Shown here piece by piece: positions 23,440 through 35,602 of a stretch of 64,000 nt of DNA. Both the position numbers and the translations under genes were made by a program. The stretch's first letter is position 1, and the number at the start of each line of letters is the position of its first letter. The notes beneath the pieces are model-generated. The model made no database searches. It was not told where the DNA came from and was given only the letters and a program-made list of their open reading frames with translations. This DNA is from Nemophila menziesii (taxonomy: Eukaryota; Streptophyta; Magnoliopsida; Boraginales; Hydrophyllaceae). The stretch is taken from NCBI GenBank assembly GCA_029959085.1, contig JARWIR010000003.1, positions 26,737,505 through 26,801,504 on the forward strand. Direction: 5' to 3'.

Positions 23440-23640
23440 ACTATTATTAACAATGTATAGAGAAACCATATGATATTTTTTGCCGATGATATTTTGTTAA
23501 ACCTTAGGACAATACTATTTTGGACTCCTGTGTTATTCCAAACTATGCCATTTTTTTGGATGACATTGAATGAGAGACTCAAGACAAAATATAGAATGAT
23601 ATACTTGGAATATGATCCACTTTGTTAATTACGCGGTGAG
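23440..23640 (+). pseudogene. Fragment of a second LINE reverse transcriptase
   Basis: The plus strand contains a catalytic-like MIFFADDILL (around 23470-23500), followed out of frame by NERLKTKYRMIYLEY, which resembles the segment after the RT active site in LINEs. No flanking domain is intact. Orientation is opposite to the LINE at 18830-21967. Confidence 0.55.
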
Positions 23641-24259
23641 GATTTTGAATCAAATAAGAATTTATACTTTGAATATGCTTTCGCTATATACATTTCGGAG
23701 GAGGTAAAAAAGTAGTTAGGAATTGTCAAGTAGATGAAGACCTTATTGAGTGCATTGAAGTGGCTAAAGAAACTCAAAGCACGAGAGAATTGGAGATGAA
23801 AGGCTTGGATGATAGATTTTGTAACTACTATCTATTGCATTTTGAGGGCGAGAAATAATCTCGCCATGAGAGGCGAGCCTTTTTTCGAAGGAAGCGGTTG
23901 TAAAAGAGATTAAGTGGTGCACCTATTTTATGATATTCTATTTCTTCCCTCGTTATGCCTTCTTGGATGATAGTGTGTGTTTAACTTGTAATATTGTGAG
24001 ATAGTTGATAATGTATATCTTGTTGCTACCTTAAGCCTTTGTAGGTAAGTAGCTCTTTGTATAGTGTATAATTTCTCTTTTTATATAATATACATGTGTA
24101 CCCAACAAAGAAAAATCCAATAGAAATGGAGGAGCATTGTCTTACTTTCCAAGGTAAAAAAAGGATCATTAACTTCTAGATTAGTATCACAAAGAAAATG
24201 TCTCCACCGCATTGATCTCACAATGCATTATAAATTTGTTACATAACAATTTTTTTGTA

Positions 24260-25855
24260 GGGTTAATTACATATGGGGTCTTGGAGATCATATTTGTGCC
24301 TTAAAGGGAAGCTCCCAATCCATTTTACTCTAAAGAAGTCTTGAAACCTCGTGGGTCAAGAATACCCTCAAGGTATATATAAGACAAATTTTTTTTTTCT
24401 CTCATCCATTACCATTTTTTCTCTCCTCTATTATTATTTTTCTCTTTCTTCCTTCATTGAGTGTCAACTCAATGGATATCAACTTACTGAGTATCAATAC
24501 TTTCCAACTCAAACCCACCGACCACCGCCAATGCCGTCGGAAAAAGTACCAAGTACTGAGTACTCAGAAAAAGTACTAAGTTGCCGAATAATCTACTGAG
24601 TACTCAGACAAAATTACTGAGTATAAAGAAAAAAATTATCTGAGTATCATGCATTTTACTGAGTATCAGGTGAAATTACTGATTATCCTCAATAACTTTC
24701 TTAAGTACGCTGAGTAGAGTGACTAAAATATGAGTAACTGAAATTAAACATGTTTTTACAATAAACTAAATCATATTTATTTATAAAATTTAAAATTTAA
24801 TACATTACAAGAAAAATAAAAGGAGGAAAAATTACACAATAGATTTAGTACACCATACACGGTCAAAAAGAACAAAGGAAAAAATGGCACTCACTAATCC
24901 CAAAAAAAACACTAAGTATTCGAATGAAAGTGAAAAAAGAGAGAAAAAATCAGAGTATACCAACAAAAGTGCTGAGTATTCGAAGGAAAAAGAAAAAAAT
25001 CGTTGTTTGAAGACGAACAACACTTTTGCTGAATATCCGAACCAAAAGATCGTTGCTTGCCTAAGAAGAAGAAGGCAGTGCTTCATTCCTTCTCACCATA
25101 GCGCAACTCGCAACAACTCCGGCAAAGTAAAGCTCGAACTCGTAGTAAACTCTGAGTCACAACTTTGTTCTAAGTAAATTGGAGAAGAAGCTTTGCTGGC
25201 GTTAGTGGAAGCATAACCGGAGAACATGTGAAGCTCGAGCTCGCCTGCACTAGAAAATCGTCGTTGCTCAGATCTTTTTTTCTGATCTTCAAGATCAAAT
25301 GGTGGAGTTTCGCTGGAGCTTCCTTGCTACCAGATCTTTGTTCAATTTTTTGCTGAACTTTGCTGGAGCTTTCTCGCCGACGGAGCTTCAAGATCTCGTC
25401 GCTGGATCCACCTTTGAGCTCGCCTGCACAAGAAAACCGTCGTTGCTCAGCTCTTTTTCTTGAGCTTCGAGTTGTTTTCCGGAGAAGATCTACCATGGCT
25501 CATAAGTGAAGCTCGAGGATGACTTTTTCATCCATTGAAACCTCATGAACGATCTTCTTCCTCTGATAGTTGGAGAAACTTCTGGTTTCGAGGTTCAACC
25601 AAAGGAAGTGAACCTCGTCGGAGCTGCGCAAGGGGAGTTACATCGCAGAGGAGAGAGAATAAACTAAAATGTTTGCATAAGATTGTGTTTATGGGAGAAA
25701 AGAAACAAATGAGAGAGAATTGAATAAATTTTAGGGGTTTCAAAAAATTATGATAAATATAAGTATATATAGGGGAAAAAAAGGGGTACAATGGGTAAGG
25801 GGATTTCCGCCTATAGTGTTAAAATATGTTTGTGGTTCTTAGTAAGAATAATGGA
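24260..25855. mobile_element. Mutator-like non-autonomous element, right end truncated
   Basis: The left end (GGGTTAATTACATATGGGG) matches the left-end style of the elements at 40365 and 53476. The next 150 bp carries CTCTC/CCATTACCA blocks and the CCGACCACCGCC block shared by the family. TACTGAGTACTCAG words recur (24540-24720). The far end keeps TATAGTGTTAA..GGTTCTTAGTAAGAA shared with the other copies but stops before the terminal repeat. 25100-25650 holds a GC-richer segment with repeated AGCTCGAGCTCGCCTGCAC and CGTCGTTGCTCAG phrases, possibly captured host sequence. Confidence 0.7.
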
Positions 25856-25888
25856 TTAGGTATATGTGCATGTGTTTATAAGGGTGTC

Positions 25889-26455
25889 TAGGGATGACAA
25901 TGGTTACGGTTAAAATCCAAAACAGATGATAACTGAATTGATTAAAAACCGAATTATATAACCATGGTTAAAAACATTAGGTTATGGTTTTGAAAAGTGT
26001 AACCGATGATTAAAACCGTTAGGTTATGGTTTTAGATAAAAATATAACCGAATAACCAAAAAAACGTTTATTGTCATATATATTTTCATATTATATAATA
26101 ATCTAGGTTAAATTAGATATATTAAAATTTTAAAACCAGGATCCAAATATTAGATTTTATCGACTAAATAATAAATATTCAATTTAATTAAAGACCAACA
26201 CAATATATTATATACTTCGGAGATTTTTCTTATATGTGTGTTTTGATTTTATGAAAAATATTTATTATATTATCATGTGATTATGGTTAAAACCCACAAC
26301 AACGTTTCAAAAACTGAAACCAAATAATGCGGTTATGGTTTTAAAATATGTAACCGATGGTTAGAACCCATTAGGATATGGTTTTTAATAAATTAAACAG
26401 TTATAGTTCTGGTTTATTGATATTTTTGCAAAAAACCAAACCCTTGCCATTCCTA
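25889..26455. mobile_element. Non-autonomous hAT element with GGTTATGGTTTT subterminal repeats
   Basis: Ends TAGGGATGACAATGG and, inverted, TAGGAATGGCAAGGG. Flanked by AGGGTGTC (25881-25888) and AGGGTGTT (26456-26463). The interior repeats GGTTATGGTTTT-type words at least five times, plus TAACCGATG. No coding capacity. Confidence 0.85.
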
Positions 26456-26463
26456 AGGGTGTT

Positions 26464-26880
26464 CCCAAAAAAATTTGGGCAAAAATGGCTCCATATTGGT
26501 GGTGGAGAGGGAGTGGTTCAAGATGAGGAAGCTAACTGGATACAAGGTTTCTCCATGAAAATTAATCAAGAGTCAATTGTTATCATTGAGGTCATTGCAC
26601 TATGTGAAGGCTTGAAGGTCGTTGAGAGTCTGATATTACTTAAGGTGGAATTGGAAGGTGACTCTTGACAAATAATTGAATTAATTCGTAATGTGGAAAG
26701 TTGAAGAGGACCAGCAGCGATGTGGATACAACAAATTCGAGAGATTCTTGCAAGGAATAGCACGCTCACATTACATGGCTTTTATAGAGAAATTAATGGT
26801 TGTGCTGCCTGTTTGGCTCATGTGGGTGCGTCCCAAGTTGATTCATATTGTATACTATGATCTTCGAAATGGATATGGAG
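26464..26880 (+). pseudogene. LINE-type RNase H domain relic
   Basis: The plus-strand reading GGVVQDEEANWIQGFS ... IEVIALCEGLKVVE ... KVELEGDS ... FYREINGCAACLAHVG follows the RVT_3 RNase H pattern seen at the C-terminus of plant LINEs. In-frame stops at 26666 and 26702 break it. The hAT at 25889 lies at its upstream edge. Confidence 0.75.
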
Positions 26881-27852
26881 TATTTTCACACGTGACAGAA
26901 TGAGTTAGAAAACACAAAAATTGATTCATAGTTAGAGGTTACTTAACGAGTTTTCAGTGTACTTTTTTTTCCACGATTGCATGGATCCCCTTTGTAACAA
27001 ATAGATCTCAGTTTTTAAATAAAATGTGAGTGAAAAAATATAAACCTCATTTTTGATAATTTTTATCCATCGTTAAATAAAAAAATTTAAACAATCAATC
27101 TTGAACCTTCATCTTTAAATCAACCTAACAAAATCTTCTCCTGGTTATTTTGAGAAACAGAATATCATACTTACAAAAGCATGTTGCTTTCTCACTAATA
27201 AATAACTATAACTAAACCGTTCCTGAAGTGAGTAAGCAAGCTCGTCAGCTGATTGACTAAAAAAATTGTTATCTGCCCGCACTTACTCATAATAGCCCGT
27301 AACATTAAAAAAAGGGTGATTTCTTTAAAACATCCCCACCACATGTGGGTTAATAAACAAAGGCCTAGTCCCACAATCCCATTAGAATGTAACTAGGAAG
27401 GGGTAAAAAACCCAAAAAAAAACCTTCCCCTTCCCCTCTCTTATACACTGAAAAAATACCCAAACCTAAAACATTTTACCTTAATAGCGTCGATGCCCAC
27501 CTTCTCACCCTTCTCTCTCTGGGCTCACTGTAACTGCTCTCTCTCTCTCTCTCTGGTAAAACCGCCCTCCCTCTCTATCTCCCTGGTAAAACCGCCCCCT
27601 CCCCCTCCCTCTCTCACCTTCTCTCTATGTTCTCCGTGCTCACTGTACCACCACCAGAAAACGCTCGCTTGCAGAGAAGACCACCACCATCATCGGACCT
27701 CCTCACCTCGCACTGCCGCTGCTGCTGGACCTCCTCATCACCGCTTCTGGACCTCCTTGTCTCGGTTCTCCACCAGATGCGTGCACCAAATTTGCTTCGA
27801 GAACAACACCACCGCCCCAGCGCTGCTTCGAGAACAATACCACCATCGCCAC
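26881..27852. other. Spacer with CT-rich tract and Ser/Pro/His-rich pseudo-coding stretch
   Basis: No gene recognised. 27530-27620 is a (CT)n-rich pyrimidine tract. 27640-27850 is unusually GC-rich, with CACCACCAC, CTGCTGCTGG and repeated TTCGAGAACAA phrases; the short frames there are composition-driven. The tract probably belongs to one larger element that continues after the hAT insertion, at 28572. Confidence 0.45.
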
Positions 27853-28563
27853 TAGGGTCGAGCAAATTCAAAGCCAACCGAAATTTAAACTCAACCCGGG
27901 TATAACAAACCCAGAAAAAAAGTATTTTAACCTAGTTTATATTATAGGTTCGGACAAAATATCAAATAAATTCACCCGGTAGTAACACATCCAGGTTAAT
28001 GTTTTACAATTTTATAACTATTTTAACCCAAAACCCGATCATTATTTATAAGTATTGTATTTCCCATTTTCTTCTCAAAGTTTCGATGTGGGATAAGTAA
28101 TAGTATTAACTTTACAAAGCAGCGGCATCTTTGATCTTTATAAGTACAGTTTTCAAAATTTCCTTCTTAACATTCGATGTGGGAAACTTTTTAATAGCTA
28201 TCAAAGCAGCTGAGTTTTATTTTCTAACTCCCACATCGATACTTTTTTTTAAAGATGTTCCAAAGTAAGCTTATAAATAAGAAGCTGAGAGTAACTTACC
28301 TCCGCACTACAACCTCTCCCTTTTCTCAATATGTGGGTTTTGGGGTTTATCTAGTAATAATATTATATAAAAATTTGAAATGTTACTCTTTTGGGTTTAA
28401 CTGTCAATCCGACATTTAGGCATAGGTAACCCGGTTTTTGGAACCCGGGAGGTTTTCATAGTTAAAAACAGGGTTGGGATTTTTGAATCTTAATCCGGGA
28501 TTTAACAATTTGAGGTTCAAAAAAGTCTAAACCCGGTGGGAACCTGGTCTACGCTCTACCCTA
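27853..28563. mobile_element. Non-autonomous hAT element carrying snRNA-type promoter modules
   Basis: Bounded by perfect 8-bp duplications ATCGCCAC at 27845-27852 and 28564-28571. Ends TAGGGTCGAGC and, inverted, TAGGGTAGAGC. 711 bp. ACCCGGG words lie near both ends. No transposase. The centre (28045-28277) holds three USE plus TATA modules described separately. Confidence 0.88.
28045..28277. promoter_or_regulatory. Three USE-TATA modules of the plant Pol II snRNA promoter type
   Basis: Plant U-snRNA promoters combine an upstream sequence element (RTCCCACATCG) with a TATA box, about 33-34 bp apart for Pol II genes and about ten less for Pol III. Seen here: TCCCACATCG on the minus strand at 28093-28084 with TATAAA at 28050-28045 (33 bp between); minus at 28184-28175 with TATAAA at 28142-28137 (32 bp); plus at 28229-28238 with TATAAA at 28272-28277 (33 bp). 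The second and third are divergent, 44 bp apart. No recognisable snRNA follows any of them. Whether they are active is unknown. Confidence 0.7.
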
Positions 28564-28571
28564 ATCGCCAC

Positions 28572-29660
28572 TATGCCAGATCTGAGTCTCCATCTCTGTT
28601 CACCACAGTCTAGATCCGCCCTCACTTCACCAGCTGCTCAGATCCACTGCGACCATACTGTACCAGCAACAACACAACCTCCACTGTGACGAGCACCACC
28701 ACCAGCGTCACCACCACCAGCGTCAGCACCACCACTAGCGTCAGCACCACCACCAGCGCCAACACCACTAAACTGTGACGAGCCCCAGCACCAAAACAAC
28801 ACCACCATCATCTCCTCCCATCACCCCAACACTGTTCTCGATCTGGAAATTGTATTCGAATTTTTTTATTTTTTTAAGCGTGTTTTGGTAAAGCATTTGG
28901 GTCCAGCCCAATGTTTGGGTTGTTTGGGCTTTGTACTTTTCTTTTTGTTTCTGCTGTTATAAGGTCCAGACCATTATGGGCTTTAGAATGTTTTTTTACA
29001 AAACGTTAGTTGGGTCTAATTTTAAAAAAAAACTTGTTATCCAATTGGTGTATTGACTTGGGTCCAGCCCGTAATTTGGAAAGTTTGTTTTTTTACCATT
29101 CCTCTATGTGATTGTGAGCTGATTAGATATAGTTACAGCCCTAGCCCCTAGAGTACAACTTTGGACCAATTTTATACATTAGACATGTACTTGTATCAAC
29201 AAAAAACGACTTAAAACGAACTAGGTACAACCCTTAGGGTATGTACGAATCCTAGGGTCTGTACCCCTATGGTGTAGTTGAATCTTGAGTGTGTGAGAGT
29301 GAATAAATTGGACTTAGGTATAGTCTAGGGGTATAGAATTGGGCAACCTTTGACTTTATTGGACATGTATTTGGACAAAATGTGCTTGGATACAGCCCCT
29401 AGGGTATAACATTGGATATATTTGACTCATCAGATCTTCTTATATCTTGACATGGACAAAAACAAAAAAAATAGGAGGACTGTAATGCAATTAAATAAAA
29501 AAACAGTTCACATAAAAAAATGACTTGACATAACTTAAAAAAAAAATTAAAATCCAACTTTGGTCTGTAAACTTCGGTCTGTAGCTACATGTACCAATCG
29601 ATCAAAAGAAACAAAAACGAATTAAAAAAAAATAAAAAGGGTAAAGTTGGAAAAAAATTC
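28572..29660. other. Degenerate repeat-rich sequence, probably transposon-derived
   Basis: 28640-28830 reiterates CACCACCAGCGTCA-type words. 28890-29060 reiterates GGGTCCAGCCC. 29120-29420 reiterates words around CCCTAGGGTA (ACAGCCCCTAGGGTATAAC and variants). No coding frame; no paired ends identified. Confidence 0.45.
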
Positions 29661-32007
29661 CCCAGAAAATAAAGTTAGGCTCTATTTAGGAGTTTATTCT
29701 AGTTGGGCCTTAAAATATATGTTATTATGGTTTTGGGCGAGTATTTGTAGATTCCTCTAAAAAAATGACCAAAAAAATAAGTGAAGATTCACAACTTGCA
29801 GTTTTTCATTAATTCGTATGGCCCAAATTTAAAGTGATGCCAATATTGATGTGTCTTCATCAGAAAAAATAATAGTGGATGATAATATTATACAAGTTGC
29901 ACTATTCCGAATTTGTAATATCCGAGAAATAATCCACGTGATAAACGAGGCATTGATATTAGATATATGGTATTCAATCCAAAATTTAAAAAATTATATT
30001 TCCCGTTAATTATTTATTTAATTTTTTATATTGAATAAGAAATATAATTGTTACTTTTTTTTAGTATTAAAATATTTTTCATATAATCTCTTAGTTATAA
30101 ATATTTGTTAAAACCATAAATTTTAATATTATAATAAAGTTAAAATAAAAACTATCATTTTTGTAATACATATGATTCAAAATCATTTTTACTCTAATAA
30201 AATTCGATCCCAGGAATTCTTGGTTCATGTAGTATAAAGACCAACTATGAATCCTAATAAAAATATAATGAATCTTGATATTATAGCTGAACAATTATTT
30301 TAAAAATATAAATTTAAAGATATTTATTTAGTAATAGAATAAGTATTAAAGTGTATATAAGTTATGAATTTGCAAAATTCACTAATTCTTTAGTTGTGAA
30401 AGACAAATTTTAATGCATTTAATTATTGTATTTCTAACAATAATAAAATGTTATTATTTTAAAGAGTCTAAATCGCCAATTATTCACATTTTGATAAGTT
30501 TAAGTTTTATAAGCTCCTCAAAAGATCCAAAATAAAAACAATATACAATTATTACCGTTTGTATTTTTTTTAATCTTATTACGTAAGAAAGATATTTGTT
30601 ACTTAATCAAATCCAAATACTAAACATTTATCCATATTAAATCAACGTCCACATTTTTAGCCTCAGTTCATGGCGCATATCAATTGAAAAATATCAATTA
30701 TTGATATCTTTCATTTCCATCTCATTAGGTTGTTTGTTTCATTATTTTCAACGCATACAATTCAAGGTCGAAAGATAAATTTTTAATTAAGCTGTTATTC
30801 GTGAATCACCATTGCAATGTTAGTTTTTTTTTGTCTAGGTAATCTGTTGTTTTGTTGAATTAGGTAAACAAGATTATCGAATATATTTGATTTTGGTCAA
30901 TTTTGTTTACTGACAATGTTTGAGTTATAAACAAGACCTTTTTTATTAACTTGATGTAGTAGTTGCATAACATTATTTCTATAGCCTCCATTCTATTCTT
31001 TATGATAGATATTACGTAGGATTTGATAAAGCAATGCACACGGTTCATTTAATGGTTTTTTATTTTGGTTTGTTTGATAGGGTGGTTGTTAACGTTAATG
31101 ACATGAATTGAGACTTTGTTTATTCTTAAAACATACTTTAACCTCAACATCATCCCACTGATATTTACATTATTTAATATGATTTAATGTTTAAAAAGAA
31201 GCTATCTATATACGAAGTATAACTTTATTATATTGTATTTTCATGTTTTTCATTAAATATTACAAGTTAAGGTATGGATTCAAATGTCCTTGTTATGGAA
31301 TAATTTGCTAAAATGTGTTTATTAAGTTCATAGTTTGCTTAATTAATGATAAACTGGTTATTTCTCATCACTGTCTAAAAGATTTCTTGCCAACCAGCTG
31401 TAATTCTACTAACCTATTATTTTGTATCGACACCTTATTGTTATTACACTTATAACACCACTGATATATGTAGATACAACCCACTATTTTGTATTGTCAA
31501 CCCATATTTTTTGTATTGTCAAAGCACTACTTTTTGCTTACGTTTTTAGTATCATGCTATCATACTTTTTTTGTTGTTTTCTTTATCATAATTTTTTTTG
31601 TCTTATGAACATACTGAAATGTTGTTGATTTTGTAATTCAAAGATGCAATTTTATTCTTCGTGATAGAACTGAAAATGTTACTCACTATGTTAATTATAA
31701 AATATTGTAATTATTGAGTTGTAGTTATAAAATATTGTAATTATGAATTATTTTAGTAATAAAAAACATTAGTTATGAAAAATGAATTTTAATTATAAAA
31801 TATTTTATTATTAATTAAGATGACAAATAATATATTAGTTATTTTATTGGATTAGACTCTTTTATAATAATTATTAGATCTTTCATGAGTAAATTATCTA
31901 TTAATAAATTTAGGATTGTTATAGGGATTGATATTGAACAACAATACATACAAAATATGCAAATAATAGAAATAATTTTTATTCAAATTAAAAAAAAATT
32001 AACCTCT
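29661..32007. other. AT-rich intergenic stretch, no gene
   Basis: Long runs of A/T. A short imperfect direct duplication of a TTATAAAATATTGTAATTAT unit occurs at about 31696-31752. Only short chance frames. Nothing else recognised. Confidence 0.55.
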
Positions 32008-33900
32008 TTAAACTTTTTTTTTTTGATCGGCAAATCAAAACTTTTCATTAATAAACTCAACAAACCATGTTCTTTACAACTTTTCAAGCCTGCTTACTAA
32101 AAGCCCATTAAGACATTACATTACACTTTAATCAAATCAATTAAAAAAAGACAATTACAAGAGGCCCACTACTAAGGCCCATTCACTAATTTTTCTAGGA
32201 CTACTCTTGCACTTCTTCCTTTTAACTTTAAACATTGTAATCTAGCATATATCATCACCTTTATCTCCTTCTCTAACATCTCTTCATTTCGCATTAAGCT
32301 CCCATGACTTCTACCATTCCTTTCATTACTTTTAAACCCCGACCAAAAAAAGACTTACTTTTAAATGATTTTTTCTCATTTAAAGTGTGATTCTTTTAAT
32401 TTACTACATTTTTTTACTATACTACCCTTTCTTTTATTATCAAACAAAATCATATAAACCATTGTTGTATTCATAAATATAACTCGTTAATAATGTTTCC
32501 CCCTCCTTTTCTTTTTCAAACATATATATATATTTATTTAATAAACACCTACCGGACAGGAAAATTAAATATGGGGCATTTAATAACATACACACAAATA
32601 ATAGCAAAAACAATACATAAAGTGAAAACCAAACTACAACACATCCTTAATACACCTTACTCCACCATCAAAACCACCTGAAAGTTACCAAGATCTTTTC
32701 CCATGAGCCAAACCAAACTAAAACCATCAATCAAACCAAAACCAAAGAACCATTCCCGTGTGGCAGTCACCACCTAGTTGAGGATGGAAAAATCTACCAG
32801 AACAAAGTCACGAGCTAGTTCAACCCTCCAACCAGAATCACCACAAAAAAGGGTGAGAAAAAAGGTCGACGAAAGGTGTAACTTTCTAGATGACACAACG
32901 ACGGGAAGCGCGAATCTAATCTCAAATGGTAAGTAAAGATAACACCAAAAAAGGACAAAAAACTGGAGTAAAGCCCACTGTCGAAGATCCCAATAACTCA
33001 AGAGTAGAAGCTTACCAAGGCAGAACAGAGAACCTGTGCAAAAAAAAAAGCTTTAAAAATACCGTAAAGAATTGTGACTACTTCCAAACCACATGAAAGA
33101 ACAAACTCGAAACCCCAAATCAATTTTGGGATCTGCCGCCCCAAATCAAATCCGGTAGGCAGCGAAACGTTACAAGCAACGAAAAGTGGGCCCCACCAGA
33201 ACACATTCAAGCACACAATCAAACCAACTACAATAGTCCCAACTAAACCAAACCAACAATGCCTGAAAATCTCAAACCAGTCACGAACGACAAACACAAA
33301 TGACCAAGAAAAACAAGCACCATCAAGAATATAGTAATAAAAGCTGACACAAACGAAATCGACAATCGATGAGCAAGAAAAACAAGTATTTACCAACTCT
33401 GACTTTAGAAAACCAAAGAACCTCGACCCAAAAATAAATCTTTAAAACATGATTGCATGAACAAAGCCATAATTAATTCGACAAACCTCACCTCATAGAC
33501 CACCCTAAGAGTTGGCCAAGAACATGAAACCAGCCCGGCAAAGCCTATTTGAAAATCCATCTACAATTTTAGATCTAATCCAAACCAAACAAAGAACCGC
33601 CATGGACAAGGAAAACTAGAACATTACAATGGCAGTGGAAAAACCAATATTAAAAAGACAACAACTAAATCGGAAAAAAAACTAACAGAGAGGCAAGTAG
33701 AAGAAAAAGAGAAAGGAAAAGAAAGGAAAGGAAATAAAACACACAAAAAAGAATAAAAGAAGAAAGAAACAAAACGATGAGAGAAGAACAAATGAGGGAG
33801 GAGTCCGCCTTCGCCGGGAAGGAAGGGACGGTGGGGCGACGACGGGATCTAGGTTTAGAGTTTTTTTCTGAAATGAGAGGAGGGAGAGATTCAGTTGGTT
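32008..33900 (-). mobile_element. Probable non-coding retroelement tail with minus-strand poly(A)
   Basis: The plus strand has a 13-T run followed by GATCGGCAAATCAAAAC at about 32010, so the minus strand ends TTGCCGATC plus poly(A), a common plant LINE 3' end. Upstream on the minus strand nothing codes for RT. The far end (33780-33880) has a GC-rich block resembling a 5' leader. The extent, and whether it is one element, are inference. Confidence 0.4.
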
Positions 33901-34002
33901 TTTATAACAAAAATTCGAGAACCCATATTAAGGTAAAATTCTTAACCCCTAAATTTACATGGGATGGCCTTATTGATTCTGCAAAATCTTGTCCGCTTAT
34001 TC

Positions 34003-34357
34003 TGTAATGAATTGTAATGAACACACATGTTTTACTAACGGATATTTTATGTACAAGAGGTATAATATATACTACTGATTGTACATGATATACTTGATCA
34101 TAAACTAAATAAACTGTAACTAAAGACAATATTTATTTTCTGAATTCCTATATTGTCTTCATGCGGATCTATATATATATCCTAGGCTAACGGTAACATT
34201 GAATAGAAGGACAGTTATGATTCTTGGACTTCCACGTTGCATTGGATCCTGGCTTCCACGTATCTAACGGTAGTCCTGTAAATAAGAAGGAACCGTTGAT
34301 TTCCTTTTGCTCCTTCTTGGACCTACACGTTGGTTATCATTCTCTTGGATCATTACA
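34003..34357 (-). repeat. 3' LTR of the deleted gypsy element
   Basis: 355 bp, TG..CA ends with an 8-bp terminal inverted repeat. Preceded on the minus strand by a purine-rich GGAGAAGAAGGTGA. Confidence 0.85.
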
Positions 34358-35239
34358 TCACCTTCTTCTCCAGAAAGAACCTTGTCCTCAAGGTTCAAGT
34401 CAATAAATGCTTCTATTTTAAATTTGATGCCAATTTTATCGTACAAAAGAAGAAATATTGAAAAAAAATTTATCGTACCCAAATATTTTTTTAAGAATGA
34501 ACGATATTATATTTTTGATCTCTATATCCATCATAACTATTGGAAACAATGTTTTCCAACATTTGTTTCATATAGTTGCTATATTTCTTTATCTCAGATT
34601 TTTATAAATAAATTGTGCATTCACCTGTGACTATGACTAATTGTTCATTTCTTTGAACAAGAGCTACTATGATATCTAGATTCTTTAAAACAGTGTGAGG
34701 GCTATGTACAAATTCAGGCGTCACCCTAGAAATATTTGTTACTGAGAAAGAATCAAATTATGGAAAAACATCTGATGTATTGCAGTTTGTTGATAAACAT
34801 GAACTTTTTTTGTGGATAAACGGACTTGACTTGTGGGTCATTCAATTATATTTGATGACAAATATTTTGGATAGAGGAGGAACCGTTTTGCAGAAACATT
34901 GAATTGTTCGTATCTTTTTTTTTTGTTAGGAAAAACCTATCATACATTATTTACACATAAGGTTAAGGAAATTAAAAGCTCCAAAAACAGAAAAATTAAT
35001 CCACTAGTCAAGAATTGTTCGTATCAGATGGCTTTATTTGATCAAAAAATTTTTGGAGTAATTTGCCAAATGTTTCAATTGTATTTTGTAATGTTCCAAC
35101 TATATTTTCTAGGGTTGTGAGTCTGCCATCAATTGATGTGAATTTCAGGGCAGTTTGATTTTGAAATCTTTTTAAGGCGTTATCCATCAATTTGAATCTA
35201 GTACCATCCGTCATAAAAACTCAATGAAAGCACCAAATT

Positions 35240-35602
35240 TTTAATGAATTGTGATGAACACACATATTTTATTGATGTAAATTTTATGTACAGGAGATAT
35301 AATATATACAACACTAATTGTACATGATATACTTGATCATAAACTAAATAAATTATAACTAAATACAATATTTATTTTCTGGATTCCTGTATTGTCTTCA
35401 TATAGATCTATATATAGATCCTAAATTAACGGTAACATTGAATAAAAGAAGGACGGTTATGATTCTTGGACTTCCACGTTGCATTGGATCCTGGCTTCCA
35501 CGTATCTAACAGTAGTCCCGTAAATAAGAAAAAAGAACCGTTGATCTTCTTTTGCTCCTTCTTGGACCTACACGTTTGTTATCCTTCTCTTGAATCATTA
35601 CA
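35240..35602 (-). repeat. 5' LTR of the deleted gypsy element
   Basis: 363 bp, homologous to 34003-34357. Its inner edge is mutated (TTTAATGA instead of TGTAATGA). The purported primer site lies at 35230-35240. Confidence 0.82.

Larger units (their letters stand above)
34003..35602 (-). mobile_element. Internally deleted Ty3/gypsy element with old LTRs
   Basis: Direct repeats 34003-34357 and 35240-35602 are the LTRs (TGTAATGA...TCATTACA), with clear divergence of very roughly 10% by eye. Flanks TATTC and TATTG give a 5-bp duplication, 4 of 5 matching. On the minus strand the internal 0.9 kb starts with TTTGGTGCTTTCATTGAG, then a gag start (MTDGTRFKLMDNALK, 35214-35008), and ends with a pol C-terminal signature LEDKVLSGEEGD running into the 3' LTR at 34357. 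All of the central gag-pol is missing. Confidence 0.82.

Noticed and set aside
27493..27905. Ser/Pro/His-rich frames on both strands
   Set aside because: Both strands are open because of CT-rich and CACCAC repeats; no domain.
28291..28311. ACTTACCT just after the plus-strand USE/TATA module, resembling the 5' end of U1 snRNA
   Set aside because: Only eight bases match and the following sequence has no U1 stem-loops or Sm site; treated as chance.
30091..32100. Several 60-75 codon frames
   Set aside because: AT-rich chance frames without motifs, conservation or splice context.
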